Positions 8,191-17,519 of a DNA stretch of 64,000 nt are shown here, piece by piece. Under the pieces are notes generated by a model. It was given only the letters and a program-made list of their open reading frames with translations, was not told the DNA's origin and searched no databases. Position numbers and translations under genes: made by a program. Within the stretch, counting starts at the first letter, position 1. Each line of letters begins with the position of its first letter. The DNA is from CAVXYG01 sp963766005 (GTDB lineage: Bacteria; Actinomycetota; Actinomycetes; S36-B12; GCA-2699445), in assembly GCA_963766005.1 (NCBI GenBank), contig CAVXYG010000012.1:62001-126000 (forward strand), in the 5' to 3' direction.

Positions 8191-9909
8191 ATGAATCCCA
8201 CTGCGGACTGGATGACTTCGGGGGAAGGCCATCCCAAGCGCTGGCCCATCCTGGGCGTGCTGGTCGTGTCGCTCCTCGTCGTCGTGCTCGACAACACGAT
8301 CCTGAACATCGCGCTGCCGACCATCCAACGGGACCTGCAGGCCAGCCAGGGCGAGCTCGTGTGGGCCGTCGACTCCTACATCCTGGCGTTCGCCTCGCTG
8401 CTGTTCACCTGGGGTGTGCTCGGCGACCGATGGGGACGCAAACGCGTCCTGGTCATCGGGCTGCTGATCTTCGGCGCGGCGTCGGCGTTCTCGGCGTTCG
8501 CCCCGTCGGCGGGTTGGCTCATCGCCCTCCGCGCCATCATGGGCCTCGGCGGTGCCGCGGTGATGCCCACCACGCTGGCGATCATCACCGTCGTGTTCCC
8601 GCCGCATGAGCGCGGCAAGGCCATCGGCACCTGGGCCGGCGCGGTGGGCGCCGCTGTGGCGCTGGGCCCCGTCCTGGGAGGTCTGCTGCTGCAGCACCCG
8701 CAATGGAGCAGCTGGCTGACCGGCAACGACTGGGGCTCGGTGTTTCTCATCAACGTCCCGGTCGTCGTCCTCGGGGTGATCGGGATCGTGCGCGTCGTGC
8801 CCGAGACCCGCGACCCGTCACCGCGGGCGCTGGACGTGGGCGGGCTGCTGCTGTCCGTCCTCGGGCTGTTCGCGCTGGTCTACGGGATCATCCATGCCTC
8901 CGAGACGAGGAGCTGGTCGGACCCCGCTGTGCTGCTGCCGATGGCAATCGGCGTGCTGTTGATCGTGGTGTTCCTGGTCCTGGAGGCCCGCAGCGACCAC
9001 CCCAGTTTCGACGTCTCCCTCTTCCGCAACCGTGGCTACGCGGTCAGCCTGGCGGCGGTGTCGCTCAGCTTCTTCGCGCTGTCCGGCATCACGTTCACCC
9101 TGCCGTTCTACCTGCAGGTGCTGCGGGGCTTCGACACGCTGCAGGCAGGGCTGTGCTTCCTGCCCTTCGCCGTGGGCCAGCTGCTCGCAGCGCCCCGTAG
9201 CGCGGCGATGGTGCAGCGGTTCGGCTATCGCAAGGTCATGACGACGGGGCTGGGGCTGGTGTCGGTGTCCATGGCGGCGCTCACCGTGCTCCAGATCGAC
9301 ACTCCGCTGTGGCTGGTGCTCACGGTCTTCTTCGTCTTCGGCTTCGGCATGGGCAACGTCATCGCGCCCGGCTCGACCGTGCTGCAGAACGTGCTCCCGT
9401 TGGCTCGGGCAGGGGCTGGCTCTGCGGTGCAGAACACCGTCCGGCAGGTCGGGGGCGCGCTCGGGGTGGCGATCATCGGGACCGTCCTGGCCACGCAGTA
9501 CGCCAGCCGGGTCGCAGCGTCCCTGCCCGACGGGTTGCCGCCCGGGGCGCAGGAGACGGCCACGGAGTCCGTGGTCGCCACAGTGGAGATCCTCGACCGC
9601 GCTGTCCAGCAGGGTCTGCCGCCCGACGTTGCCGCCTCGGCGCGGGCCGACGCCTTCGCCGACTTCCTCGCTGCCACGCACATCGCCTCGCTGATCTCCC
9701 TGGTCGTCGTCGTCGCGGCGACGCTGATCGTGGCGTTCGGCCTGCCCCACATCACGCCGCCCCGCCGCGGCCCGCTCCCGGTGCCCGTGGACGACACCGA
9801 CGAGCTGGTGATCGAGCATGCTGCCGACTACGCCTCGGAGTCGGCCGAGGAGTTCGCTGACCGGGGCCGTCCGGCAGATGCCGACCCGGACTCGGGTGAC
9901 AATCGATAG
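8191..9909 (+). CDS. MFS drug efflux transporter, DHA2 (EmrB/QacA) family
   Basis: A 572-aa membrane protein with about 14 hydrophobic segments. Motifs include LDNTILNIALPTIQ in the first helix (the DHA2 motif D1), LGDRWGRKR (motif A, loop 2-3) and GLGGAAVMPTTLAII. The C-terminal about 45 residues are acidic and cytoplasmic. It is predicted to export drugs or other amphiphilic compounds in exchange for protons. The ATG has a weak SD (GAGGA). The following DUF4245 gene begins immediately after its TAG stop. Confidence 0.9.
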   Translation: MNPTADWMTSGEGHPKRWPILGVLVVSLLVVVLDNTILNIALPTIQRDLQASQGELVWAVDSYILAFASLLFTWGVLGDRWGRKRVLVIGLLIFGAASAFSAFAPSAGWLIALRAIMGLGGAAVMPTTLAIITVVFPPHERGKAIGTWAGAVGAAVALGPVLGGLLLQHPQWSSWLTGNDWGSVFLINVPVVVLGVIGIVRVVPETRDPSPRALDVGGLLLSVLGLFALVYGIIHASETRSWSDPAVLLPMAIGVLLIVVFLVLEARSDHPSFDVSLFRNRGYAVSLAAVSLSFFALSGITFTLPFYLQVLRGFDTLQAGLCFLPFAVGQLLAAPRSAAMVQRFGYRKVMTTGLGLVSVSMAALTVLQIDTPLWLVLTVFFVFGFGMGNVIAPGSTVLQNVLPLARAGAGSAVQNTVRQVGGALGVAIIGTVLATQYASRVAASLPDGLPPGAQETATESVVATVEILDRAVQQGLPPDVAASARADAFADFLAATHIASLISLVVVVAATLIVAFGLPHITPPRRGPLPVPVDDTDELVIEHAADYASESAEEFADRGRPADADPDSGDNR

Positions 9910-10503
9910 GTGAACCGAGGTCAGACCGATGCCCCTGCCGCCGCACCCCAGGGCGGGGGGAGCCCGCCATCGCGATCGTCCCGCTCAGTGGCCGACCTGC
10001 TGCGCTCGCTCGTCGTGGTCGGTGTCATCGTGGCGGCCCTGGTCGCGGTGAACTACCGGGCACCGGAGGACCCGGTGAAACAGATCGATCCGGCGCCCGT
10101 CGCCCGCCAGATCGCCGCCGTTGCGCCGTTCCCGGTCCTGCTCCCCCAAGATCAGGGATGGCGGGCTACGGCCGCGCGATGGGAGCCCACCCAGGAGTCC
10201 GGCTCAGTGCCGGTCTGGTACACCGGCGGCGTCTACGGCGCGAACGGGGAGGGACCGTTCGCCGCGCTGAGCCAGTCGACAGCCACGTCGCAGGACTTCG
10301 TCGCCGAGCAGACCAGCGGTGGCGCACCCACCGGAGTCGTGATCGAGGTCGGGGCGACGCCGTGGTCGCGCTATGCGTCGATGGACACCCGCAGTCTGGT
10401 TCGGGTGAACCAGACGGGTGCCACGATCGTCGCGGGGACGGGATCCTGGGAGGATCTGGAGAGGTTCGCGGCCTCGTTGGTGCCGGCCGCCGAGCAGCCC
10501 TGA
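9910..10503 (+). CDS. DUF4245 membrane-anchored protein
   Basis: 197 aa. One transmembrane helix at about residues 29-46 (LLRSLVVVGVIVAALVAVNY) anchors an extracytoplasmic DUF4245 domain that contains GWRATAARWEP, WYTGGVYG and a C-terminal SWEDLERFAASL. Function is unknown. In actinobacteria this family is commonly beside xseA/xseB, as here. The GTG start directly abuts the MFS stop codon, so translation is probably coupled. The gene converges on xseB with an 18-bp gap. Confidence 0.85.
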   Translation: MNRGQTDAPAAAPQGGGSPPSRSSRSVADLLRSLVVVGVIVAALVAVNYRAPEDPVKQIDPAPVARQIAAVAPFPVLLPQDQGWRATAARWEPTQESGSVPVWYTGGVYGANGEGPFAALSQSTATSQDFVAEQTSGGAPTGVVIEVGATPWSRYASMDTRSLVRVNQTGATIVAGTGSWEDLERFAASLVPAAEQP

Positions 10504-10521
10504 GCCGCCCAGCGGACGAAC

Positions 10522-10758
10522 TCAGTCCTCGGATTCTCCCTCAACGGTGGCAGTGATCCGCTCCCGCGCACCGTCCAGCCATTCCTGGCAGCGAGCGGCG
10601 AGCGCCTCCCCGCGCTCCCAGAGGGCCAGCGCCTGCTCCAGCGACGTGCCCCCCTGCTCCAGCGAGCGCACCACCTCGGCGAGCGCATCCCGGCACTGCT
10701 CGTAGCTGAGCGCCCCGAGGTCGTCGCCTCCGGGCAGTTGTAGGGCATCGGTCGTCAT
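10522..10758 (-). CDS. xseB: exodeoxyribonuclease VII small subunit
   Basis: 78 aa, the usual size. It has the XseB pattern LSYEQCRDALAEVVRSLEQG, then SLEQALALWERGEALAARC. The subunit forms the helical partner that caps XseA in the exonuclease that degrades single-stranded DNA from both ends. The ATG overlaps the xseA stop by 4 nt. The C-terminus is acidic (EGESED). Confidence 0.95.
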   Translation of the reverse strand: MTTDALQLPGGDDLGALSYEQCRDALAEVVRSLEQGGTSLEQALALWERGEALAARCQEWLDGARERITATVEGESED

Positions 10759-12104
10759 GGCTGCACTCCTGCTTCTTCGGTCACGGTGGCCGAGAATCTC
10801 CCCCGAGCTACTCTGATCCGCACGACGGCGCCGGGCTCTGCGTCGGACGGCGCCCGGACGACATCGCCGCTCGAGGTCTGCACGATCGCGTAGCCCCGCT
10901 CCAGGGTGGCCAGCGGGGACAGAGCCCGGACCCGGGAGCGCAAGTGCGAGATCTCCGTCAGGTCGTGGTCAACCCTGGCGGTCAGGGACCGGCGCGCTCG
11001 GTCAGCCAGTTCGGCCACGGCCTGCTCCCGCTGCGCCAGGAGCACTGTCGGCTCCGCGAGCACCGGGCGGATGCGCAGGTTCTGCAGGACCTGCGCTTCG
11101 TGCTGCAGCCGATTGCGCAGCGCCCGCCGCCCGCGGACGCGCAGGTCGCGGACGCCGGCGATCTGCTCCGCCAGGTCGGGCACGATGCGCTTGCCGGCGT
11201 CTGTGGGGGTCGAGGCGCGCAGGTCCGCGACCAGGTCCAGCAGCGGTGAGTCGCGCTCGTGGCCGATGGCGCTGACCACCGGTGTTCCTGCCGCGGCCAC
11301 TGCGCGCACCAGCGTCTCGTTGGAGAAGGGCAGCAGATCCTCCACCGACCCGCCGCCGCGCGCGATGACGATGACGTCGATCCCCGGCAGCGCGTCGAGC
11401 TCGCGCAGCGCCGCGGAGACCTCGGACACCGCTCTGGGCCCTTGCACGGGCACGCTGCGGACCTCGAAGGGCAACCCCGGCCATCGGTTGCGCGCGTTGG
11501 TGATGACGTCCCGCTCCGCGTCGGAGTTGCGGCCGCTGATGAGGCCGACACGCTGCGGGAGGAACGGCAACGGACGCTTGCGCTCAGGCCGAAACAGCCC
11601 CTCGGCCTCCAATGCCTGCCGCAAGCGCTCCAGTTGGGCGAGCAGCTCGCCCAAGCCGACTTTGCGGATGGCGATGGCTCGCAGTTGGAGGCTGCCGCGC
11701 TTGACCCAGAACTCGGGGACGGCCCGGATGATCACATGGTCGCCCTGCGCCAGATCGGGGACTTGCCGCAGCGCGTGCTGCGGGGCGAAGACCGGCAAGG
11801 AGGACTCCTCAGCGAGGTCTCGCAGCGTCAGGTAGGCGGCGTCGCGGCGGTGGTTCAGCTGTGCGATCTGCCCCTCGATCCATCGGTCGCCGAGGCGCTT
11901 GATCCAGCCATGGATCGCCCGGGAGACCCACGCCACGCTGGCCGGATGCTCTTGATCTGCTCCGGGGCGCACTGCGGAGTCGAGCTCCTCGGCGACCCCA
12001 TCGGCGCCGCTGCGAAGGCCGCGCGACGCGCCACCGGCGGCGTCCGACGCGTCCTGGGCCGCCGAGCCGTCAGCGCGCCCTGTCGACCTGCCGCCGTCAG
12101 CCAT
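10755..12104 (-). CDS. xseA: exodeoxyribonuclease VII large subunit
   Basis: 449 aa. An alanine/glycine-rich N-terminal tail of about 40 residues precedes the OB fold (VSRAIHGWIKRLG). The catalytic domain carries VGLISGRNSDAERDV, IVIARGGGSVEDLLPF and SAIGHERDSPLLD. A coiled coil and the C-terminal LERGYAIV complete the family layout. The ATG at 12104 is preceded by GGGGGGCTG. A TTG at 12116 is an alternative start. A -10 box TAGGGT lies at 12138-12133. It forms an operon with xseB. Confidence 0.95.
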   Translation of the reverse strand: MADGGRSTGRADGSAAQDASDAAGGASRGLRSGADGVAEELDSAVRPGADQEHPASVAWVSRAIHGWIKRLGDRWIEGQIAQLNHRRDAAYLTLRDLAEESSLPVFAPQHALRQVPDLAQGDHVIIRAVPEFWVKRGSLQLRAIAIRKVGLGELLAQLERLRQALEAEGLFRPERKRPLPFLPQRVGLISGRNSDAERDVITNARNRWPGLPFEVRSVPVQGPRAVSEVSAALRELDALPGIDVIVIARGGGSVEDLLPFSNETLVRAVAAAGTPVVSAIGHERDSPLLDLVADLRASTPTDAGKRIVPDLAEQIAGVRDLRVRGRRALRNRLQHEAQVLQNLRIRPVLAEPTVLLAQREQAVAELADRARRSLTARVDHDLTEISHLRSRVRALSPLATLERGYAIVQTSSGDVVRAPSDAEPGAVVRIRVARGRFSATVTEEAGVQP

Positions 12105-12132
12105 CAGCCCCCCCAACCCTGCTCCGTTGACA

Positions 12133-12138
12133 ACCCTA
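12133..12138 (-). promoter_or_regulatory. -10 box (TAGGGT) of xseA-xseB
   Basis: It predicts a short leader of about 20 nt carrying the G-rich SD before the ATG at 12104. Confidence 0.4.
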
Positions 12139-12198
12139 GCGAGCCGGTCCGACCCCGGCGCCGAGGCTGGGCCGGGGGCGGGCCGGTGCCGCTGCGCC

Positions 12199-12204
12199 TA
12201 CGAT
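12199..12204 (+). promoter_or_regulatory. -10 box (TACGAT) of ispH
   Basis: TACGAT, 6 nt, then ATG at 12211. The GGAGG between them is only 1 nt from the ATG, too close to act as an SD, so the mRNA is probably leaderless. Confidence 0.5.
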
Positions 12205-12210
12205 GGAGGC

Positions 12211-13185
12211 ATGGCAGACAACCGACGCGTCCTGCTCGCCGCTCCCCGCGGGTTCTGCGCCGGCGTCGACCGCGCGATCGTCGTGGTCGAGGAAGCGCTG
12301 AAGCTCTACGGGGCGCCCGTGTACGTGCGCAAGCAGATCGTGCACAACAAGTTCGTCGTGGCCTCGCTGGAGGATCGCGGCGCGATCTTCGTCGAGGAGA
12401 CAGACGAAGTGCCCGAGGGATCGGTCCTGGTGTTCTCGGCGCACGGCGTGTCCCCGGCTGTGCGCCAGGAGGCCGACGAGCGCGGGCTGCGCACGATCGA
12501 CGCCACGTGCCCGCTGGTGACGAAGGTGCATCGGGAGGCGCGGCGGTTCGCCGACGAGGGATACCGCATCATGCTCATCGGGCACGACGGCCACGAGGAG
12601 GTCGAGGGGACGGCAGGCGAGGCACCCGAGGCCACGACGCTCGTCGAGCACCCCGACGACGTGGCGAAGCTCGACATCGAGCCGGGGGCGAAGGTGGCTT
12701 GGCTCTCGCAGACGACACTGTCGGTCGACGAGACCCTGGCGACGGTCGACGAGCTGCGCAAGTCCATCCCCGATCTCATCAACCCCCCCAGCGACGACAT
12801 CTGCTATGCCACGCAGAACCGGCAGTCCGCGGTGAAGCTCCTCGCCCCGCAGGCCGATCTCGTCATCGTCGTCGGATCGGCCAACTCCTCCAACTCGGTG
12901 CGGTTGGTCGAGGTCGCGCTCGAGGCCGGAGCGAAGTCGGCCTACCGGGTCGACGGCGTGGACGAGATCGATCCGCACTGGCTCGAAGGCGCCGACGTTG
13001 TCGGGGTCACCAGCGGGGCATCGGTTCCGGAGGTGCTGGTGCACGGGGTGCTGAAGCACCTGGAGGACCTCGGCTATCCGCAACCGGAAATCATCGAGGC
13101 GATCGAGGAGCGAGTGCGGTTCGCCCTGCCGCCCAACCTCCGTCGCGACATGAAGGCGGCTGCAGCCGCGGCTGTCCAGGCCTGA
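12211..13185 (+). CDS. ispH: 4-hydroxy-3-methylbut-2-enyl diphosphate reductase
   Basis: 324 aa. The last enzyme of the MEP isoprenoid pathway, making IPP and DMAPP. The three cysteines that hold the iron-sulfur cluster are C16 (PRGFCAGV), C100 (ATCPLVTKVH) and C198 (DDICYATQNRQ). The substrate motifs IGHDGHEE, SQTTLS and GSANSSNS are all present. It is divergent from xseA and converges on rmuC, with 44 bp between the two stops. Confidence 0.97.
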   Translation: MADNRRVLLAAPRGFCAGVDRAIVVVEEALKLYGAPVYVRKQIVHNKFVVASLEDRGAIFVEETDEVPEGSVLVFSAHGVSPAVRQEADERGLRTIDATCPLVTKVHREARRFADEGYRIMLIGHDGHEEVEGTAGEAPEATTLVEHPDDVAKLDIEPGAKVAWLSQTTLSVDETLATVDELRKSIPDLINPPSDDICYATQNRQSAVKLLAPQADLVIVVGSANSSNSVRLVEVALEAGAKSAYRVDGVDEIDPHWLEGADVVGVTSGASVPEVLVHGVLKHLEDLGYPQPEIIEAIEERVRFALPPNLRRDMKAAAAAAVQA

Positions 13186-13229
13186 CCCGGCCGCTCGACA
13201 GCCCGCTTCGCCGCGCGAGGACGGCCGCC

Positions 13230-14444
13230 TCAGCCGGTGGCCTCGCTGCCGCCGATCGCGCGCAGCACTGTGGAGTCGCTCACGTCGACCTCGGCCAAGG
13301 CCGGTGGCTGGGCAACCCGCTCCACCGGTGCGGTGGTCGGGATCTCGTCGGTCACAAGGTTGAGCTCGCTGAACCTGCGTGCCTGCACGAGGACTCGGCT
13401 CTCGTAGGAGGCCACCGTCTTGTTGTAGGCCCGGACGGCCGCGTCGAGGGATTTCCCCACCTCGCGGAAATGCCCGGACATCGTGGCCAGCCGTTTGTGC
13501 AGCTCCGCACCCAGAGCATGGATCTCGCGTGCGTTCTGCGCCACCGCCTCCTGGCGCCAGCCGTGGTTCACGGTGCGGAGCAGCGCCAGCATCGTGGTGG
13601 GCGTCGCCAGCGCCACGCCCTTGCCGAAGGCATGATCCAGCAGGCCGGCATCGGCGGAGAGCGCGAGCGACAGCAGGCTCTCCGCCGGCAGGTACAGCAC
13701 GACGAGCTCCGGGCTGTCGGCCAGCAGCTCGGAGTAGCGGCGTGCGGCCAGCGTGTCGATATGGGACTTCAGCGCAGCGGCGTGGCGTTGCAGGACCGCG
13801 GCGGAGTACGTATCGGACTCGTCGCCGTGATCCTCCAGCAGCGCGTCGAGCGGTACCTTCGCGTCGACGACGATGTCCCGGCTGCCGGCGAGGTGGACGA
13901 TCATGTCCGGGCGCTTGCTGGCATCCACGCCGGCGATCGTCGCCTGCGACTCGAAGTGGACCCGCTCGAGCATCCCCGCAGTCTCGACGAGCCTGCGCAG
14001 CTCGCTCTCGCCCCACAGACCGCGAACGTTGGTCCGGCTCAGGGCCTTGCTCAGCTTCCGCGCCTCCCGCTGGACCTCGTCGGTTGCGGTTCTGGTCAGT
14101 TCCCCCTGGCTCTGCAGCTGGGCCTTCACCTGTGCATGAGCCGCAGCTCGCCCCTTCTCGGCCTCGACGACCTGCTGCTGCAGGGAGTCCAACTGCTTGT
14201 GCAACGTGCCCAGGCGCGCGGTGGTATCGGCATCGGACTGCTGCTGCAGGCGCAGTGCATCGACCTGCTGCTGCGTCGACGTGAGTCGGCCTTCGATCGC
14301 GGCCTTGGACAGCTCCACGCCCTGCAGCTCGGCGCGCGCGGCGGCCAACTCCGCCGTCGACTTGGACCGGGCCAGCAGGTAGCCGAGGGCGATGCCGAGC
14401 ACCGCCACGATGAGGACGAGGACAACGACGAGGAATCCGGTCAT
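13230..14444 (-). CDS. rmuC: DNA recombination protein RmuC
   Basis: 404 aa. An N-terminal membrane helix (FLVVVLVLIVAVLGIALGYL) is followed by a long coiled coil (about residues 30-140). The RmuC nuclease-like domain follows, with NVRGLWGESELRRLVETAGM, RPDMIVHLAG, DAKVPLDALL and TPTTMLALLRTVNHGW. The family is thought to limit DNA inversions and repair errors through a restriction-enzyme-like fold. A CACTCT hexamer ends 6 nt before the ATG, so a leaderless transcript is possible. Confidence 0.92.
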   Translation of the reverse strand: MTGFLVVVLVLIVAVLGIALGYLLARSKSTAELAAARAELQGVELSKAAIEGRLTSTQQQVDALRLQQQSDADTTARLGTLHKQLDSLQQQVVEAEKGRAAAHAQVKAQLQSQGELTRTATDEVQREARKLSKALSRTNVRGLWGESELRRLVETAGMLERVHFESQATIAGVDASKRPDMIVHLAGSRDIVVDAKVPLDALLEDHGDESDTYSAAVLQRHAAALKSHIDTLAARRYSELLADSPELVVLYLPAESLLSLALSADAGLLDHAFGKGVALATPTTMLALLRTVNHGWRQEAVAQNAREIHALGAELHKRLATMSGHFREVGKSLDAAVRAYNKTVASYESRVLVQARRFSELNLVTDEIPTTAPVERVAQPPALAEVDVSDSTVLRAIGGSEATG

Positions 14445-14843
14445 GCCTCAAGAGTGCCCGCACGGTCCGACACCAAACGGGGACCTGGGACCTGCGCGCG
14501 TTCCGGTCCGGGGCGGCAGGCCCGGCGCCACCCCCGAGCGGTGCCGCCCGGTGTCCTGCGGCGCAACGCAGCTCCGGTCGGCGCAGCTCGACCCCGCGGG
14601 GCCGCTGCGGCGATCGGCACGGTCTCCGCGACATCCCGTCGGCTGCACATCCGTGGCGGCCTCGACCACGGTTGGCGGCGCCATGCGGCGCCCGGCGGCC
14701 CTGAACGCGCATCGGCCGGCCCCGCCGACCCGCTCAGAGATCTGCGGTCGCACGACATCTCGAGGTCCTGCTGCACCGGATGCGGCCCGTGGCGGTTCCA
14801 GCGGCGTCAGCGTGCCCGGCTGCACCGCCTACCATGGTGAATC
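14445..14843. other. intergenic region between rmuC and ychF
   Basis: No gene or repeat is supported. The only recognisable element is the ychF -10 box TACCAT at 14830-14835, 8 nt before the GTG start. Confidence 0.4.
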
Positions 14844-15935
14844 GTGGCTCTCACCATCGGCATCGTCGGTCTTCCCAACGTCGGCAAGTCGACGCTCTTC
14901 AACGCCCTGACCAAGAACGACGTCCTGGCAGCCAACTACCCCTTCGCGACGATCGAACCGAACACCGGCGTGGTCGGCGTCCCAGATCCGCGGCTGGCGC
15001 GATTGGCGCAGGTGTTCGGGTCGGCGAAGATCGTGCCGGCGACCGTCACGTTCGTCGACATCGCCGGCATCGTCCGCGGCGCAAGCGAAGGCCAGGGCCT
15101 CGGGAACCAGTTCCTGGCCCACATCCGGGAATCGGATGCGATCTGCCAGGTGCTGCGGGCGTTTTCCGACCCGGACGTGGTGCACGTCGAGGGACGGATC
15201 GATCCGGCCGAGGATATGGCGACGATCAACACCGAGCTGATCCTCGCGGATCTGCAAACGCTGGACAGGGCCATCCCGCGGCTGGAGAAGGAAGCGCGGA
15301 TGGCCAAGGAGCGGGGCGCGGTCCTGGAGGCGGCGAAGCAAGCCAGCGAAGTCCTGGACGCCGGCCAGACGGTGTTCTCCGCAGGGCTTGACCTCGAGCC
15401 GCTGCGCGAGCTGTTCCTCCTCACGGCCAAGCCCTTCCTCTACGTGCTCAACGTCGATGAGGAGGAACTCGGCGACGAGGAGTTCAAGGCCCGCATGCGA
15501 CGCCTGGTGGCCCCGGCGGAGGCGGTCTTCCTCGATGCCAAGCTGGAGGCCGAGCTCGCCGAGCTGGACGAGGACGATGCGACGGAACTGCTGGCCTCAG
15601 TGGGGCAGGACGAGCCCGGCCTGCACGCCCTGGCCCGGGTCGGCTTCGACACCCTCGGACTGCAGACCTATCTGACCGCGGGCCCCAAGGAGGCGCGGGC
15701 CTGGACGATCCGTCAGGGCGCGACGGCCCCGGAAGCCGCGGGTGTGATCCACACGGACTTCCAGAAGGGCTTCATCAAGGCCGAGGTGGTCTCCTTCGAC
15801 GACCTCGTGGCCGCCGGATCGATGGCCGAGGCCAGAGCCCGCGGTCGCGTGCGGATGGAGGGCAAGGAGTACCCGATGGCCGACGGGGATGTCGTGGAGT
15901 TCCGCAGCGGGTTGGCCTCCGGCGGCAGGAAGTAG
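14844..15935 (+). CDS. ychF: redox-regulated ATPase YchF (Obg-like)
   Basis: 363 aa. The P-loop is GLPNVGKST at about residues 8-16, followed by DIAGIVRGASEGQGLGN. YchF/OLA1 proteins lack the usual NKxD of GTPases and prefer ATP. The C-terminal TGS-like domain is present (AWTIRQGATAPEAAGVIHTD, then FQKGFIKAEV). They bind ribosomes and take part in stress and translation control. The GTG start at 14844 has TACCAT 8 nt upstream and no SD. Confidence 0.97.
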   Translation: MALTIGIVGLPNVGKSTLFNALTKNDVLAANYPFATIEPNTGVVGVPDPRLARLAQVFGSAKIVPATVTFVDIAGIVRGASEGQGLGNQFLAHIRESDAICQVLRAFSDPDVVHVEGRIDPAEDMATINTELILADLQTLDRAIPRLEKEARMAKERGAVLEAAKQASEVLDAGQTVFSAGLDLEPLRELFLLTAKPFLYVLNVDEEELGDEEFKARMRRLVAPAEAVFLDAKLEAELAELDEDDATELLASVGQDEPGLHALARVGFDTLGLQTYLTAGPKEARAWTIRQGATAPEAAGVIHTDFQKGFIKAEVVSFDDLVAAGSMAEARARGRVRMEGKEYPMADGDVVEFRSGLASGGRK

Positions 15936-16200
15936 CAGCCTGCCTCAGGCCGAGCCCTGGGCGGCCAGCGCGCCGTTCCCCGGCCTTGCCGGCCAGCGCT
16001 CGCCGGGGCCGAGGCAGCCGGTACCGGCTCCGCTGCCCCGTGAGCGTCGCGCCGCGGCAGGTCGATCCGCGCGGGCCGCGGCCGGTGGCGGGCTGGATGC
16101 GGAGATCCGGTTCCCCGGCGCCTGAGCCCGGTGTCGGGACGCAGGATTACGGTTGCTCGTGCGAGGGTCTCCATCCCTGGCGAGTCCTACGGGGGAGCAC
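15936..16200. other. intergenic region with GC hairpins
   Basis: No gene is supported. At about 15977-16007 CCCCGGC and GCCGGGG can pair around a smaller CCGGC-CTT-GCCGG hairpin, a possible terminator for ychF. TACGGT at 16148-16153 is a possible -10 box for the next gene. Confidence 0.35.
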
Positions 16201-16830
16201 ATGAGCAACGGGAACACAGCGGGCGCCGAAGTCGCGGTCCAGCAGGTCTCGTCCGCGATGGGCGGTCTGGTCGTGGACGAGCAGCTCCTGGTCTACGGCG
16301 GCTTGGCCGGCTACTACGCGACGCTGACCGGCAATGAGACCACCGCGCCGTCCCTGCAGCCCATCGTCGACGTCCTCGTCGCACTGCGCACGCGCCCGTG
16401 CCGTTGGTGCGGCGGCGGCGCACGGGGGCACGCCCTGGACGTGTCGGCGTTCGGGGTCGAGGTCCGCTGCCTCGCCGACGACCGGAGCCGGCCCGTGCCG
16501 CAGTGGTCGGACGGGCCGTCGCAGATCTCGCCGCTGTACTTGGTCGCCTCGGCCCTGGCTTGGGTGGGATTGCCGCTGCTGTCGATGGGGTTGTTGTCGT
16601 GGCTGATGCCGCTGCTCGCCGCGGTGCGCCGCAGTCGAACGTCGTGGGGCGTAGCAGCCGCGCTCCTGTTCGGCCTCGTGGTCGTCTCGTTGGCCGTCCC
16701 ATCCTCGGCGGGCGTGTACCTGCTGATGAGCGCATGGTGCTTCGGCGCCGTCTACGGCGGCCTGCAGGTCCGTCCATGGGTGGCGGGCCGACGCGAGCGA
16801 TTGTCGGGCCGGGCCCCCATCCATCGCTGA
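16201..16830 (+). CDS. hypothetical membrane protein
   Basis: I do not recognise a family. The 209-aa product has a soluble N-terminal half with one CRWCGGGARGH motif that could bind metal. Three or four hydrophobic segments follow in the C-terminal half (LYLVASALAWVGLPLLSMGL, SWGVAAALLFGLVVVSLAV, YLLMSAWCFGAVYGGL). The ATG at 16201 follows GGGGGAGCAC. An in-frame GTG at 16159 lies 5 nt after TACGGT and could be a leaderless start, adding 14 residues. It converges on the methyltransferase gene. Confidence 0.6.
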   Translation: MSNGNTAGAEVAVQQVSSAMGGLVVDEQLLVYGGLAGYYATLTGNETTAPSLQPIVDVLVALRTRPCRWCGGGARGHALDVSAFGVEVRCLADDRSRPVPQWSDGPSQISPLYLVASALAWVGLPLLSMGLLSWLMPLLAAVRRSRTSWGVAAALLFGLVVVSLAVPSSAGVYLLMSAWCFGAVYGGLQVRPWVAGRRERLSGRAPIHR

Positions 16831-16852
16831 GGCATCGTGCGGCGCTGGAGGG

Positions 16853-17479
16853 CTACGACTCGCCGCTCGCCCCGCCGGCGCGTCGGCGCAGGACCGCGAT
16901 GGCGTCGATCCACACGCCGGCCTCGGTGACGCGACGGCGCGACTCCGCGACGACCACCTCCGGGGCGTGCGGCACCAGCCCCAGCGCACCCAGCACCTCA
17001 TCGGCCCCGTAGAGCACTGCGGGATCCGGCGGCCCGCCCGCTGTCCCCTCGACAGCGTTCGCGGGGTCGTGGGCGACCACGAGCAGGGTGCCCGCGGTCG
17101 CGGCCCAGGCCGCCCGCAGCGCGGCTTCGCGCACCGCCGCGTCGGGCGTGTGCAGGAAGTGCATCGTCACCAGGTCGAAGGTCCGATCCGGTCGCCAACC
17201 GGCCGACAGGTCCGATTGCACCCACGTGATGCGGTCCGCGACACCGGCGCTGGCGGCCGCCGCGCAACCGCGTTCCAGGGCCGCTTGGGCGAAGTCGACC
17301 GCGTGCACCCGCCAGCCCTGCGACGCCAACCACACGGCATCCGCGCCCTCGCCGCAAGCGAGGTCCAGGGCGGAACCCGTCGGGAGTTCGGAGGCGACCG
17401 TCCGCACCCAGGGGTTCACCCTGCCCGACCACACCCGGTCCGGCTGGGAGTAGCGCTCCTCCCACGCTTGTTGGGTCAT
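16853..17479 (-). CDS. class I SAM-dependent methyltransferase
   Basis: 208 aa, one Rossmann-fold domain. Motif I is ALDLACGEGADAVWLA and the acidic residue after beta-2 is in VHAVDFAQAAL. A proline-less motif IV is FDLVTMHFLH. It resembles small TehB/UbiE-like methyltransferases. The substrate is unknown. The ATG at 17479 (MTQQAWEERYSQP) fits family N-termini better than upstream starts. It is the last gene of the minus-strand run that starts at 21338. Confidence 0.8.
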   Translation of the reverse strand: MTQQAWEERYSQPDRVWSGRVNPWVRTVASELPTGSALDLACGEGADAVWLASQGWRVHAVDFAQAALERGCAAAASAGVADRITWVQSDLSAGWRPDRTFDLVTMHFLHTPDAAVREAALRAAWAATAGTLLVVAHDPANAVEGTAGGPPDPAVLYGADEVLGALGLVPHAPEVVVAESRRRVTEAGVWIDAIAVLRRRAGGASGES

Positions 17480-17519
17480 GGCGCCAACCGGCCCGGCAGC
17501 GCAGCCCCGGACGCAGCCG